The position numbers were made by a program, and so were the translations under genes. A stretch of 64,000 nt of DNA from Hemibagrus wyckioides (Eukaryota; Chordata; Actinopteri; Siluriformes; Bagridae): assembly GCF_019097595.1 (NCBI RefSeq), contig NC_080717.1:16557336-16621335 (forward strand), written 5' to 3'. The notes beneath the pieces are model-generated. The model was not told the origin of the DNA and did not search any database. It was given only the letters and a program-made list of their open reading frames with translations. This document shows positions 1 to 11,609 of this stretch, piece by piece; within the stretch, counting starts at the first letter, position 1, and each line of letters begins with the position of its first letter.

Positions 1-790
1 TGCAATATTAAGAAGTTTATAGCTCATGAAACCATCAAGGACCTTCAACAACCTGGTGGTAATTGAAAAACTGACCAAAGTCTTGGAAATGCTGGAGCAA
101 ACTTTTGGAAAAAAAGAATAATAATAATGATATCATCCAAAGCTAACCTAGAGAGACAAAAAGTGAAAAAGTGATAGTTTCAACTTATGCCATAAACTCC
201 AGACTAAACCAAAAAGGGCCTTATGGACAAGGACCAAGTTAAACCCCACTACTGAAAGACAAAAGTAAAAAAAAAATGACTCTATGGCAAATGCAGTCCC
301 CTAGTTTGCTTATAGGTAATGAAATGATTCTTAATGTAAAAACACTAACTTCAGTTAAATATGGTGGAGGTTCCATAATGTTGTAGGATGGCTTTGCTGC
401 CTGTGATACTGGAGGCCTTGAACAAGCTGAAGGAATCATGCAACGAGTCAATTATCAGGGCAAGAAATGTACTACCCACTGTCAGAAAACTGGGTCAAAG
501 GTCATCAATCTTCCAGCAGAACAATGACCCTAAACATATATCCCAAATCCCCAAAATAGAGAAAGTGGACTATATTAAACTGTCCAGCAATGAGTCCTGA
601 TCTCTATTAAATTGAAAACCTTTGGATAGAAATCTGCTATTGTTAAAAGGAATTCTGCTAAAATGAGCTAGAACAAAGTGAAGCTGAGGATTAGAAGAAT
701 ATAGCACTAGAAAGGTGCTTACAGAAACTTGGCAATCAGAAACATTTGGAGGCTATTAACCTTGCTGAGGGTTGTAAATTACATTTTATG
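1..790 (+). mobile_element. Decayed Tc1-like transposon (C-terminal half of transposase)
   Basis: The stretch reads like the second half of a fish Tc1 transposase gene on the plus strand. It holds the derived forms of the 'GGGSIMLWGCF' block (about 365-400), the 'FQQDNDPKHT' block (about 510-545) and the '[12 protein letters not shown]' block (about 578-615), but all reading frames are broken by stops and indels. The longest open pieces are 60-70 codons. The element is cut on the left by the window edge. Family membership comes from memory of the conserved nucleotide pattern; no inverted repeat was found on the right. Confidence 0.6.
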
Positions 791-3700
791 GACAGATACC
801 TGCAGTACTGCCCAGGCCATGTTTTCTTGTTCTATTTTTAATTTTGTTGTGTAATTTTAGACATTCCCAATCTCAAATTCTGAAATGATGAGACATGCTA
901 TATATGAAAAACATGAGTGCCACTAATGATCAAAACAATTCATATACTTTTTTATCCATTGAGAAAGAACAGCTGTTCACAATGAACAGTATTGCCGAAT
1001 CACAGTTGTAGATGTTACTCAGTCTTTTTCTGCAACTCCTCCCTCCAATCATATCTGGCATCTGACCACACCATCAGAGTAATACAGAAAAATGGGAAAA
1101 GACTCAAAGGGTGTGAATACTTTCTGAAATGTATATGCATCTGATTTATTACAATTCTTCATGAGCTTGATTAAAGAAACTAGACTCTAACTGGATATGA
1201 AATTATACTCAAAGTCAAAGAATTGTCAAGTGCTTCCAGTGCCTTTAGTGCTGCCCAGGTTATGTTTTCTTTCTCTAAACTAAACATGAATTGAAGACAG
1301 CATCTTTTTTAGTGTATAATTTTAGACATGGGTTCCAATGATGCTGACCAGACCTGTTTATATACTTTTCCTATCCGCTGAGAGAGGACAACTGTGCACA
1401 GTCTGACAGAATGTTGCCCCATGGTGAAAGCACATGCACATTAACATTAAATAAGCTGGAGAAAAGATCAGACATTTCACCTAAATGAATTCTGATGGCT
1501 ATAACTCATTTATTATGTGTAGAAACGTTTTGTTTCACCATGAGATATATCCACATAAATTGGGTTTTATTAGAGATTCAACCAATAATAAATCTCATGT
1601 GGTTATTTTGATGAAAGCATTCCTGAGAGTTCAGTGAGGTAAGTGGCCCACTGTGTTCTGCAGTGGCCCCTTGAAAAAGACAAAAGGATTTCATGACTAC
1701 ATTATGCAAAGGTCTCTTTTGAAGTGTGTGACAGCGGCTGGCACGGTCATCAAAGTAAAGCCATTTACAGTGGTCAGAGAATGGGTAGTCACAAAGCCAA
1801 AGGAAATAAAGTGCATCTGAGACATCATAGTCACAGTGTTTTATCATATGCTCTCTGTAAATCACATGAAAAGGGAATACAAAATAATGTCCACAGTGAA
1901 CTTGATAATCCACTTCCATGCACTATTCAGATAATTAGTAGGAAGGTACAATTCAATAGGCCTATACATCAGTAGCTCTTATAGCTATTAGGATTGAGCA
2001 GGGCATTATATCACAAGGACTCGATGGCATAATAACAGTCATTTGGAATAAACTACAAACACTCACACACTCACCTTCAGGCACTTTGGCAGCTGCATTC
2101 ATGATTCTAAATGGTTTTTTTTTTTGTATTGGTTTGATGCTGTGATCTATCAGAATACTAAATATCGCAAATAGAAAACACTTTGGATCAAACTAAAAAA
2201 AAAACCCAACTTTGTCCTTTTGTAATTTGTACTAATATTGGACAGAGTGTGCTTTTAGTTTCTTGCCCAAAGGCATGAAAGAGAAACAATTATCAAATCT
2301 GAAGCTGAATTTCATGTATGATACACCTTTTTAATCACTCTGACAGTGTGTCTGACATGACTGTCAATGATAGGCTTCATTAAGCTACTCTCTGGGCTAG
2401 AAAGAATACATCCAGCATTACTTCTGTATACCATGATGTGTATTTTTCTTACAGCCATAGGTGGTGCTGTTGCACCTGGCTCCACAAAAGTCCAAAATAA
2501 TCCAAAACCAGGTTTAGAGACCAGGTTCAGTTTAGCACTCCACATCAGGCTCTTGAAGGTGCATGGCAAATAGAGACACACTGCTAATTTCAAAATGTCT
2601 GTGACAATTTATTAGAAACAACATCCATGGTGCAGTCATGCACTGTCATGGCAACCACATATACCTACAGTCTAAAGGGTTTCCTGTATCTCTGTGGAAG
2701 ACACTTTAGCTGTGTCTGAACAACCCTAATATAGTAGGCAAAAAACAATACACCAAAAGAGCAATATGTCTGGATTCTCAGTATTCATAAAAGAATAGGT
2801 AAGAAATACCCAACTGACTTACTGCTTCTGCTGAGATTCTACAGTATGGGTGAGCTGAGTAGAAGTTAAGAAGTTTAAGCTATAGCTTAAACGTTGTTTC
2901 TTGTAGTTAAAGTGTACTTGTTTAACACCTGAGTACATTGATAACTTAAGTTTAAACAAAAAAAAAAAAACAGTTGCATATTTTTTTCTTTTAGTTAATC
3001 TGACATTGAAGGTCACATGACGTGTGTATTAATACCACACACATGATCAGTAGATACTGTCACAATACACAATTTTGAACACACACTTTACTTCTAATGC
3101 ATCACTGTTCCCAGAAGGACCCCTTTTTATGAGAAAAGCCTTACGTCAGTGATATTTGGGGGTTAGCCACAGCCTGATAACCCACTTCCTTACTCCTAAC
3201 AGGCCCCAGGAGGACTACTGTTGCAATTTGTTAACAAGCCTAGCAATCTCAGCAGGAGCTTGTGCCACACATTGCAATCTGTCTGAATCCAATTGGCAAG
3301 CTATAATGTTTTCCACACTTTTAGGTGACAGGGTTGCCAACACTGTTAAAGAATCTATCTTGAGAATCATGACAAAAAAAATTCTTTGGCTTGCTTTACT
3401 ATTAGGGAAAGCTTCCCCCCACGTTCATGCAAGGCCAGTGTGTAATGTATGTGAGGATAGAGTTGTCCCAAAAGGCTTGCTTCTTTGTGAGCGCACACGG
3501 CTGCCAGTTGTCCAACTATGGCATTATCCTTATGATTCAGACCAGCAGAGGTAACAAAGCCACTGTCATGCATCTTGTGAATACCCGTGGTGGTCCAGAA
3601 AGGCCAAAGTGTAGGACAAATATGATGTACATAGTCACTTTGTGACTTTGTTGAAGGTCTTGGCATGTGTATGTATTCTCACTGCACTTTGTGGTTAAGA

Positions 3701-5364
3701 CTGCTGAAATGTCTGATATGACTGTCCATTAGTTCAGCTGCATCTGTTTGAAGGAAAGCTAAATCAGTATCGATGGATGCACAGAGGCAGACTAGCAATT
3801 TGATCATGGGGTCTCAATAAGTGCAGCTAATAGATTTTGGCCAAGGATGTGACAGCTTCTCGTTAGAAATACAGAACCCAATCTAACAGACTGTGTAACA
3901 TTATTCCAGATCAACAAAGCATGTATTTGTATATAGTAATACTACATCAACAAGTAAGCTAAAACTATGCCTTTATGAACTTAAATAGCAATTGAGTGAT
4001 CTATTACAAAATTAAATCATGATAAAACCCTTCAATATCATTATGAAAATCTGTCATGATGATCAGTCCATCAGCCCAATCCACAAAAATCCATTTCCAT
4101 ATTGGAGCACTTGGGCAAATATGCCTTGCATACCCTTATACTTGCTTTTTAAATATAAGCTCTTGTGCATGGAATTAATGGCTGGCAAACAATTTCATCA
4201 CAATGGAAAAAATACAATACATTATATCCATATCATATGTATATATAATGATATGATATATTAGTGAAATTCATATATACTGCAGATGCTAGATAAAAAA
4301 AATTTGACAGTTAGGCACTAAGGCTTGTGCGTGACTAGTGCAGTGCCACCCTGTGGCAATTCACGCTATCAGTTCCTACCTCTATGATTGACTATTTTCC
4401 TGGTGAAATTGAAAATGCCCAAAGGGAGCTCATAAGACGCAGGACATTGCATGTCAGAAACATTGCACTTCTAGTTCATAGAACCTTCAGGCCAGGAAGG
4501 AACATTCTGTATATAAAATTATGTGAAGAAAAAAAATCTCTCCTATGGTGAAAATTTCTTGGTGTAAAAGTATTTTTCAATACACAATATATACTCAGAG
4601 GTCATGCACACTCCCATGATTCTGGGTCTACTTGTCCTCTTAGAGGGATTACTGCAGGTCAATACTGATCACCTTTATCCTTATATCCAATATCCAGGTA
4701 ATATATATCCAATAGTATTTTTCATCATATCTGATTGCTGATAATTTCTTTAACTATGTGGAAGAAATATGACAAACCTAGAAGGACAACTGGCTTAACA
4801 GGTGTTTGCACTCACCAGGGAGTGTTTGCCCATCTTTACGGGAATGCAGCAGTATTGAGTATATTTGTGTTTGTTCTGTCAGTCTCAGAATGGGGAAGTT
4901 GAGTGAATCCAGCAACCTCAATCTTTTTGGAATCACACGGAGACAACCATTATGTACTGCCCAGGGCATAGAAATATTTCTGGCCTTCACTTGCTTCTGA
5001 TAGACACCTACTGTTGCACTGCAGCACTGTGTGGAAAGTGATATAACAGTTTTTATGAGCTCTTTGTTTCTTGGGCCCTTACTAGATACTCAGTGGCAGA
5101 CAGGCTTATCAAAGGACCTTTTTGTGTGTCTGACTACTCTGTGCTCTTAGCACTATATACTATGTAACATTTGCAAAAGCAAACTGCTCTTACATGAATA
5201 CATATTTTGAGCACTTTTTTACTTTCCATAGATGCGTAATCTCAAGCAGAACTTGGAGCCTATACAAAAAACACTGGATGCAAATCAGGAATACGAAAAA
5301 AATTAAACTTAAATAAATCACAGGGCCTCCCAAGATACATGATACCATTTAAACCTATTGTAAC
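791..5364. other. No gene seen; AT-rich non-coding DNA
   Basis: I see no gene here. Open frames are short (up to 132 codons near 3156-3554), unrelated to anything I know, and lack paired splice sites or sensible codon use. There are short A/T runs and a small AT palindromic patch near 4228-4262. The segment lies downstream of the mrpl11 3' end and may be intergenic or the intron of a gene outside the window. Confidence 0.5.
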
Positions 5365-5870
5365 TGGAAATGGGGAGCACAGTAACTTAGTGATTGGCAT
5401 GTTTGCATTGCACCTACAGGATTGGGGGTTCAGTTCCCACCTCTGTGCTGAGTGCATAGAATTTGCATGTTGTCTGTTGGGGGTTTCCTTCTCTAGTCCA
5501 AAGAAAAAAAGCCTTTATTTGTCCCATACACATTACAGCTAAGGAAATTGATACAGCGAGAGTTAAGTGCCTTGCTCAAGGGCCAAAGATTGGCAGCTTG
5601 GCAGTGCTTGAGCTTGAACTCCCACCTTTCCAATCAGTAACCCAGAGCATTAACCATTTGAGGCACCACTGCCCCACATGCATTGTAGATTGACTGGCAT
5701 CTCTAAATTGCCCATAGTGTGAGTGTGCACACGATTGTGCCTCGTGATGGGTTGGGCACACTGCTTAGAGTGTCCCTTGCCTTATGCCGAGTCCCCTGGA
5801 AAAGGCTCAAGGTTTCCTGCGACCCTGTGAAGGAGGAGTGGTATAGAAAATGGATTGATGGACGGATATA
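5365..5870 (+). repeat. Dispersed fish repeat interrupted by a SINE
   Basis: Positions 5365-5503 and 5676-5870 are the two halves of one dispersed repeat. The pattern runs: a 'gcacagtaacttagtg' opening, a 'ggttcagttcccacct' block, 'tttgcatgttgtctgt', 'tagtccaaag', then 'acatgcattgtagattgac', 'gtgatgggttgg' and a 'aaaatggattgatgg' tail. The same family occurs in reverse orientation at 42358-42627. I know this sequence as a very common element of fish genomes but cannot name its class with certainty. Confidence 0.7.
5504..5675 (-). mobile_element. tRNA-derived SINE, minus strand
   Basis: Read on the minus strand, the segment starts 'GGGGCAGTGGTGCCTCAAAT'. An A-box-like region follows, then a B-box-like 'GGAGTTCAAGCTC', the phrase 'CCTTGAGCAAGGCACTTAAC', and an end in 'GGGACAAATAAAGGC' plus an A-run. 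This is the layout of a tRNA-derived SINE with an oligo(A) tail. From memory it resembles a SINE abundant in catfish. It splits a different repeat cleanly between 5503 and 5676. No clear target-site duplication is visible. Confidence 0.7.
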
Positions 5871-5962
5871 ACTGGAAAATATGTTGGAGGATGGTTTGTC
5901 AGCTATTTAAAGATCCCACCAGGACTTTGTAGCAAGCATAATCAGTTTTATAAACACTCAGC

Positions 5963-7040
5963 CAACACTTTATTTGGAACATCTATCCACCTGCACATTT
6001 GGGAAATTATCTAATCAGCCAATCATGTGGAAGCAGCATAAAGCATACAATTATGCAGATACAGGTCAAAAGCTTCAGCTCACGTTCCCATCAAACACCA
6101 GTAAGGTGACGGAATGTAATCTGAGCGACTCTGACCATGGTGTAGTTGGTGGGACCAGGTTTGGTATTTCAGAAAGTACTGATCTCCTGTAGTCCCCATA
6201 TAAAAAATGGCACAGGAAATTAAAAAAAAAAAAAAAAAAAGTTAAAAATTCATGGAGTGAATACATTATATAACTCAGCCATGGTTATCAGAGAAGCATT
6301 TCAGATCATGACAAACCTTGAGGCAGATGGGTTACAACAGCAGATCATCACATCATGTTCCACTCCTGTCAGTCCACAGCAGGAATCTGAGGCTACTGTA
6401 GACACAAGCTCACAGACACTGGACAGTTGAAGGTTGGACAAAAAAGTTGCCTGGTCAGACAAATCTCGATTGCTGCTGTAAAATGCTGATGGTAGGAGCA
6501 GAATTTGGTATCTGCAGCAGGAATCCTTGAACCCAACCTGCCTTGAGTGAACAGTTCAGGCTGGCAGCAGTGGTGTAACAATGTGGGCAATTTTTTCTTG
6601 GCACACATTAATACCTGTCAAACATCATTATCGTGCCACTACCTATTTGAATATTGTTGCTGACCACATGCATCACTTTTTGGAAACTATTTAGCCATCT
6701 TATAATGACTTGGTCCATTATTTTAATGCAGCATGACACAAAATACAAGTGGTTAATTAATTGGGTTAATTAACATGACGGGGAGTTCAAACAAACTTCA
6801 CTGGCCTCCAGTCACCAGTCTGAATCTAATAGAACACCTTTGGGATGTGGTAGAACAGGAGATTTGCAACATGAATGTGAACAAAAATCATACACATATG
6901 AATACCTCTTGTTGGCATGGACCAGAAGAAATGTTTCATAACGTATAATACATGCCATTGTAGATGTACTGAAAGAAAGGAGGGGGTCCTACACTGTATT
7001 AGTATTTTGTTCCTAATAAAGTGTCCAGTGGTGCAGTTAT
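5963..7040 (+). mobile_element. Decayed Tc1-like element with inverted ends
   Basis: The left end 'cactttatttggaacatc' (about 5968) and right end 'gttcctaataaagtgtcc' (about 7010) are inverted copies of each other, as in a well-known fish Tc1-like family. Between them are degraded transposase blocks: the start-region phrase near 6105-6190, 'aaccttgaggcagatgggt' (6316), 'ctcctgtcagtccacagcag' (6364), 'acagttgaaggttgg' (6422) and 'aacacctttgggatgtggt' (6833). Internal deletions, an A-run at 6220-6240 and many stops leave no working protein. Confidence 0.75.
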
Positions 7041-7254
7041 ACTTGAATTTTTCATACTCTTCCGCTCCTAACCATTGCACCTGACATACTAGTGGGATGA
7101 AGAGACAGACACAGAGAGGGCAATTGAAGAAAAAAAAAAAGAATCTAGAGTGAAAGATAAAAAGAGAGCAAGTGAGATGGGGGAAGGGAAAGAGTGTGAG
7201 TATGAGAACTAGTAGATCCAATAACCACTAGGAACACAGCGGAGGTAATATAAA

Positions 7255-7265
7255 TTTATTTTATT
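7255..7265 (-). terminator. mrpl11: Candidate poly(A) signals of mrpl11
   Basis: Two overlapping AATAAA hexamers lie on the minus strand (7255-7260 and 7260-7265), about 105-115 bases after the mrpl11 stop codon. Another AATAAA overlaps the stop itself (about 7368-7374). Which one is used cannot be told from sequence. Confidence 0.5.
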
Positions 7266-7369
7266 ACCAAAGGGGGCCTTGTGTAAATTCGGGGATTCTG
7301 TTGTCTGCACAATGCAGGGGCGTATTGACATGGAATATAAATAACAAGCAGATACAGTGAGATTATTAT

Positions 7370-10300
7370 TTATTTCTTTTTTCCTGTGGCTGCCTCCATG
7401 TTAGCTGCTGCTTCCTCCTTCAGTCTCTCTTCGCGCTGTCGGAGAAACTCGCCGTAGTCTTCGGGTGACAAGCTGACAGAGCGATGACAAGAGAGGAGTG
7501 AGGGAGCAAGCGAAAGACATACCGCAAGAAGAGAGGAGGGTACAGAGGCAGGAGGTGGAGAATGAGAGAAGACGAGAAGAGGAGTGGGGGGTGGGGTGGG
7601 GTGGGGGTTGAGAGATACATCAGCATTACATTAGAATTTCAAAATTCTCTTCAGTTCATTGAAATGCAGAACAAATGTCTTTCATGCATGCATGATGAGT
7701 CAGGCTGGTTGTGCTTTAGTGACAAGGTTCATTCACCCAGGAGCAACAATGTCATCTTTGAGACATCTGAGACCTAGTTAACTAATGTAATGAGGTTCCG
7801 TTCTCATACCCGTTCCAAATGCTAATAAATCACGCTGGCATGATGCCATTTCAAACGGATGTTTGTACATCAGTTAACAGAAAACTTCTTTGCCAGGAGG
7901 TAAAAAAAAAAATCTTTGGCTATAAATATGTGCATAAAGCCATTACCTAGCTCTCACCAAGATTCCTCATCTTTATTTAACTATTAATTATGCAAACTAT
8001 AAAAAAGCATTTTTCAGCTAGAAAACCGGGTGCAAATTGAGTTCGCTAGGGAGCACAGAAATTTTCGAATGTGGATGAAACAGAAATCTGAAGAATTTGG
8101 AATGATGGCAAGATGATTTATCTACACCGTTTAATTTTTTTTTTTTTTTTTTTTTTTAAGTTTTGCATTATGAACTGAATAAAAATGTGTGACGAGGCAT
8201 CTTCCCAGCATAATACTCACCAAATGCTAGTTTTTATATGAAAGTGGTGAAGATGTGCTGCATGTATAAAGTCTTGTGTATTTGATGTCAATGTTTGAGT
8301 CGGTGTGTAACAGTGCGAGAGACAGATTTGTGTTTCTTACTCGTCGACAACTTTGATGCCGAGTGATCTGGCTGAACCGATGATGCTCTTGACCACGTTC
8401 TGCATGGACGCATCCTGCAGCTTGAAGCACTCGTCCTGTGCCTTGACCTTTGCTATCTCATACACCGCCCTAACAGACACCATACCCGCCATCTCATGCC
8501 CTAGTGGGAACAGCAGAGGCACAGAGCTGGTTAGGAGTGAAGAGATAGAATCAGACGTAGAGGAAAAGTGGGGGAAAAAAACCTAGAGCACAAGAGCAAA
8601 AGCATAAAAGTGTAACAGTATGACAGTGAGAACAGCACCAGAGTAAGAGGGGTGCAGAGGAAGAAAGAGAAAACTTACAAGCAGTCAGAAGGAAAGGAGA
8701 AGAGAGAGTATTAAAAGTGCAGCTGTTAAGAGAGGGTATAATTGAAGCAGACTTGAACATAGGAAAATGAGGCAACATTTACAATTCTCTTTCCATCATG
8801 CAGCACCTTTTTGCCACGGATTTTCTCTGAATAAATTTGCTGCTTCTTCTGGCATGGCTCAGCATAAATATATCATCAATCAAAAAAAAGCAATCTGAAG
8901 ACAGTCTGTCCATTCGTAAAACATAAGCTGGGACTGTAGCATACAAATGGCTGGCCCAGAGCTGCATGAAGGCCATGGCGATGTATGACCACAGCTTTAG
9001 TTATAATAGGGCTAACTCACCAGTTTTTCCTGCACCTTTCTCGATGCCCGCTGCTTGTTTCAAGAAGTAAGATACCGTGGGCTGCCCGATCTTCAAGTCA
9101 TACGTCCTATCTGGCTGTAGAGAGGAAAAAGAGACACACTCAATGGATAGTTCATCCATTAAAGATAAAAAAAGATTAAAAAAAAAAAAACCTAAAAAAG
9201 GGTTTTGAAGTCAGAATGACAGCAGTAACAAATTGACCATATGCTAAAAACATGGTCAGCACAGCTGCAGTGCTTAATCTCACTAGTGTGAAGACGTGAA
9301 AAAACTTTTTCATATTTACAAAGATTTGTCCACCTCTAAAACCACGGCATGTAAACATGCAGCTATTAGTGACACTCTGGGCTCAAACTCTGCAGGTGAG
9401 CCCTGCAAAAAAAAAATCTAATTGCTATTCACAGCCTCAAAGAGTCTTTTGTAGACTCTCTGATGTGTCCAGTGAAGCTAACATGTTCGCACACCATAAG
9501 CACACACTAGTCTGGGCTGCTACTGAAGCTTTAAGGCAGGGATTAAGTGTCACAGAGTGGATCAAAGACAATGAGCACAGAGCAGACAGCCTAATGGGAC
9601 CGCTGGGAATTCACAAGAGACCGACATGGCAGCATGGCCCAGCTAGAATCGACTGCAGCCATCCAGCTAAACTCTGAACACAACATCGCCAATTAAACGC
9701 CACAAAATGATCCTTACTTAGTTGAGGCCAGCTAATCTTTTACTTCTGACATCCTTAATCCATGTCACTACAAAAAAAAAAAAAAACTACAATTGCTCTA
9801 GGGCCTGCTTTGCATTCAGCTGTTAATCATTATTGTTATTTCCTCTTTTGTCTTGAATGCCAGGACATTTCTTCACTAGCCATTTGCATGTTGCTTAAAT
9901 CAACCACAAGACAAATACAAAGCAACAGCAACTCAAAATTTCAAAATGATGAATTACAAATGATGCTGCTGTTAAGAATGAAATACAGTAAATAGTACAT
10001 TAAGGTATATAAAAGTCTTCTTTGACCGGATCAATGACTTCAGACAAATTCTCTGAGAAATTTGTTAGATATTATGGGCTATTACACAATATGCTAATGC
10101 ATTTAACGATTTTTTTTAAATCGTTGTGTTATAAATAGATTAGACACGATCATTTGTGAATATTCATTCCATCAAGCCAATTAAGGTCAGCAGGTAGAAT
10201 GTCCTGGTTAAGTGTTCAGTGTATCATCCTATAAAACAGCTCAGTCTAGCATTAAATTTGACTTATTCCACACTGACAGAGTGAAGCTGGCAGGACACTC

Positions 10301-11454
10301 GGCTTCTGAAAGCAAGATCCAAAGTATGTTTATGAATGTTGTTTATGATCAGCACGCTGCACAGAGGGATATGGCCATTCACCAGCTTCCCCAGGCTTCA
10401 GTGAACCATGGTCAGGGTCATAATGTTTGAAAGGAAAAAATTCGGCCCAGTAGTGAAATTACTCATGCAGTAACAACAAAAAAGAATTCCGACTGCGCCA
10501 CAGAGCTCCGGGCTTTGCATAAGAGGCATGAACCGTGGACCAAAACACAGTTGTTTATGTAGCAAAGTGTTTTTTGTATCCATTTTCTTAGAAGACATCA
10601 ATATAAAGTAGCAACAATGCTCTAAAATAATTAAATAATTAAGAACAGTAATTAAAAACAAATAAGATGTTTAATTAGCATTTGACAATGGGAAGCCATC
10701 ATCATTATTAAATTATCATCATCATCATCACATTATTAAGACCTTTTGGATCTAAATAGGATAAAAGTTTCCATTGTTAATAGACAATAGTAAACAAAAT
10801 AATTGGTATTTTTTTATATTTCCAGAAATTGTTGGTAATTGCTGGTATGTAGAGCTGAGACTCAATTGTTCTTTTCAGACTTTCTATTAAGATCTCTCAG
10901 CTGTTGTTCCAAAGCACATTTAGTGACTAGAAGAGCTGCTGCATTTGCCAAAAGCACTTCAAAACCAGATCCATGAGAAAAGCAAGTCCAACATCAAAAC
11001 TCAACCATTTAGCCTTTGGACATCATTAATTAAAGCATCAGGTGCTCAGACTAGGTGACAATCTGTGCTGCATTTTGTGCAGGATTCATTCAGTGAATCA
11101 CACCTCATGGGCTTTCAACACCACCACAAACAAGTAGCTCTTAACCAAATGAAAAGAAAAGAAAAACCTTGACAAAGAAGTTTAATTTAGTCCTTGCCAT
11201 GTGGGAACACTCAAGTGCAGGTACATTTGGGGGATTAAAATATTAGGCATAGGCAGCAACACTGATTTTATTTTTGATCCTTTAAAAGGGATAATACCAA
11301 ACCTGGTATCTGAATAAAGACTTCTTGTCTATTTCAAAAGAATAAAAACAAAATTTCCATGGTGGAAATTTGGTAACATGGAGATTAAGGTGATTATATG
11401 TGACATAAATAATTTAAGACTGTTCTCTCTCTTTGTGCTTAATTACAGAAATAA

Positions 11455-11541
<87 letters not shown>

Positions 11542-11575
11542 TCTCTCTGTCTCACTCTCTTTCTGTCTCTTTGTC

Positions 11576-11609
<34 letters not shown>

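Noticed and set aside
3156..3666. Frames of 132 and 99 codons on opposite strands
   Set aside because: Mutually overlapping, no known domains, no supporting splice sites.
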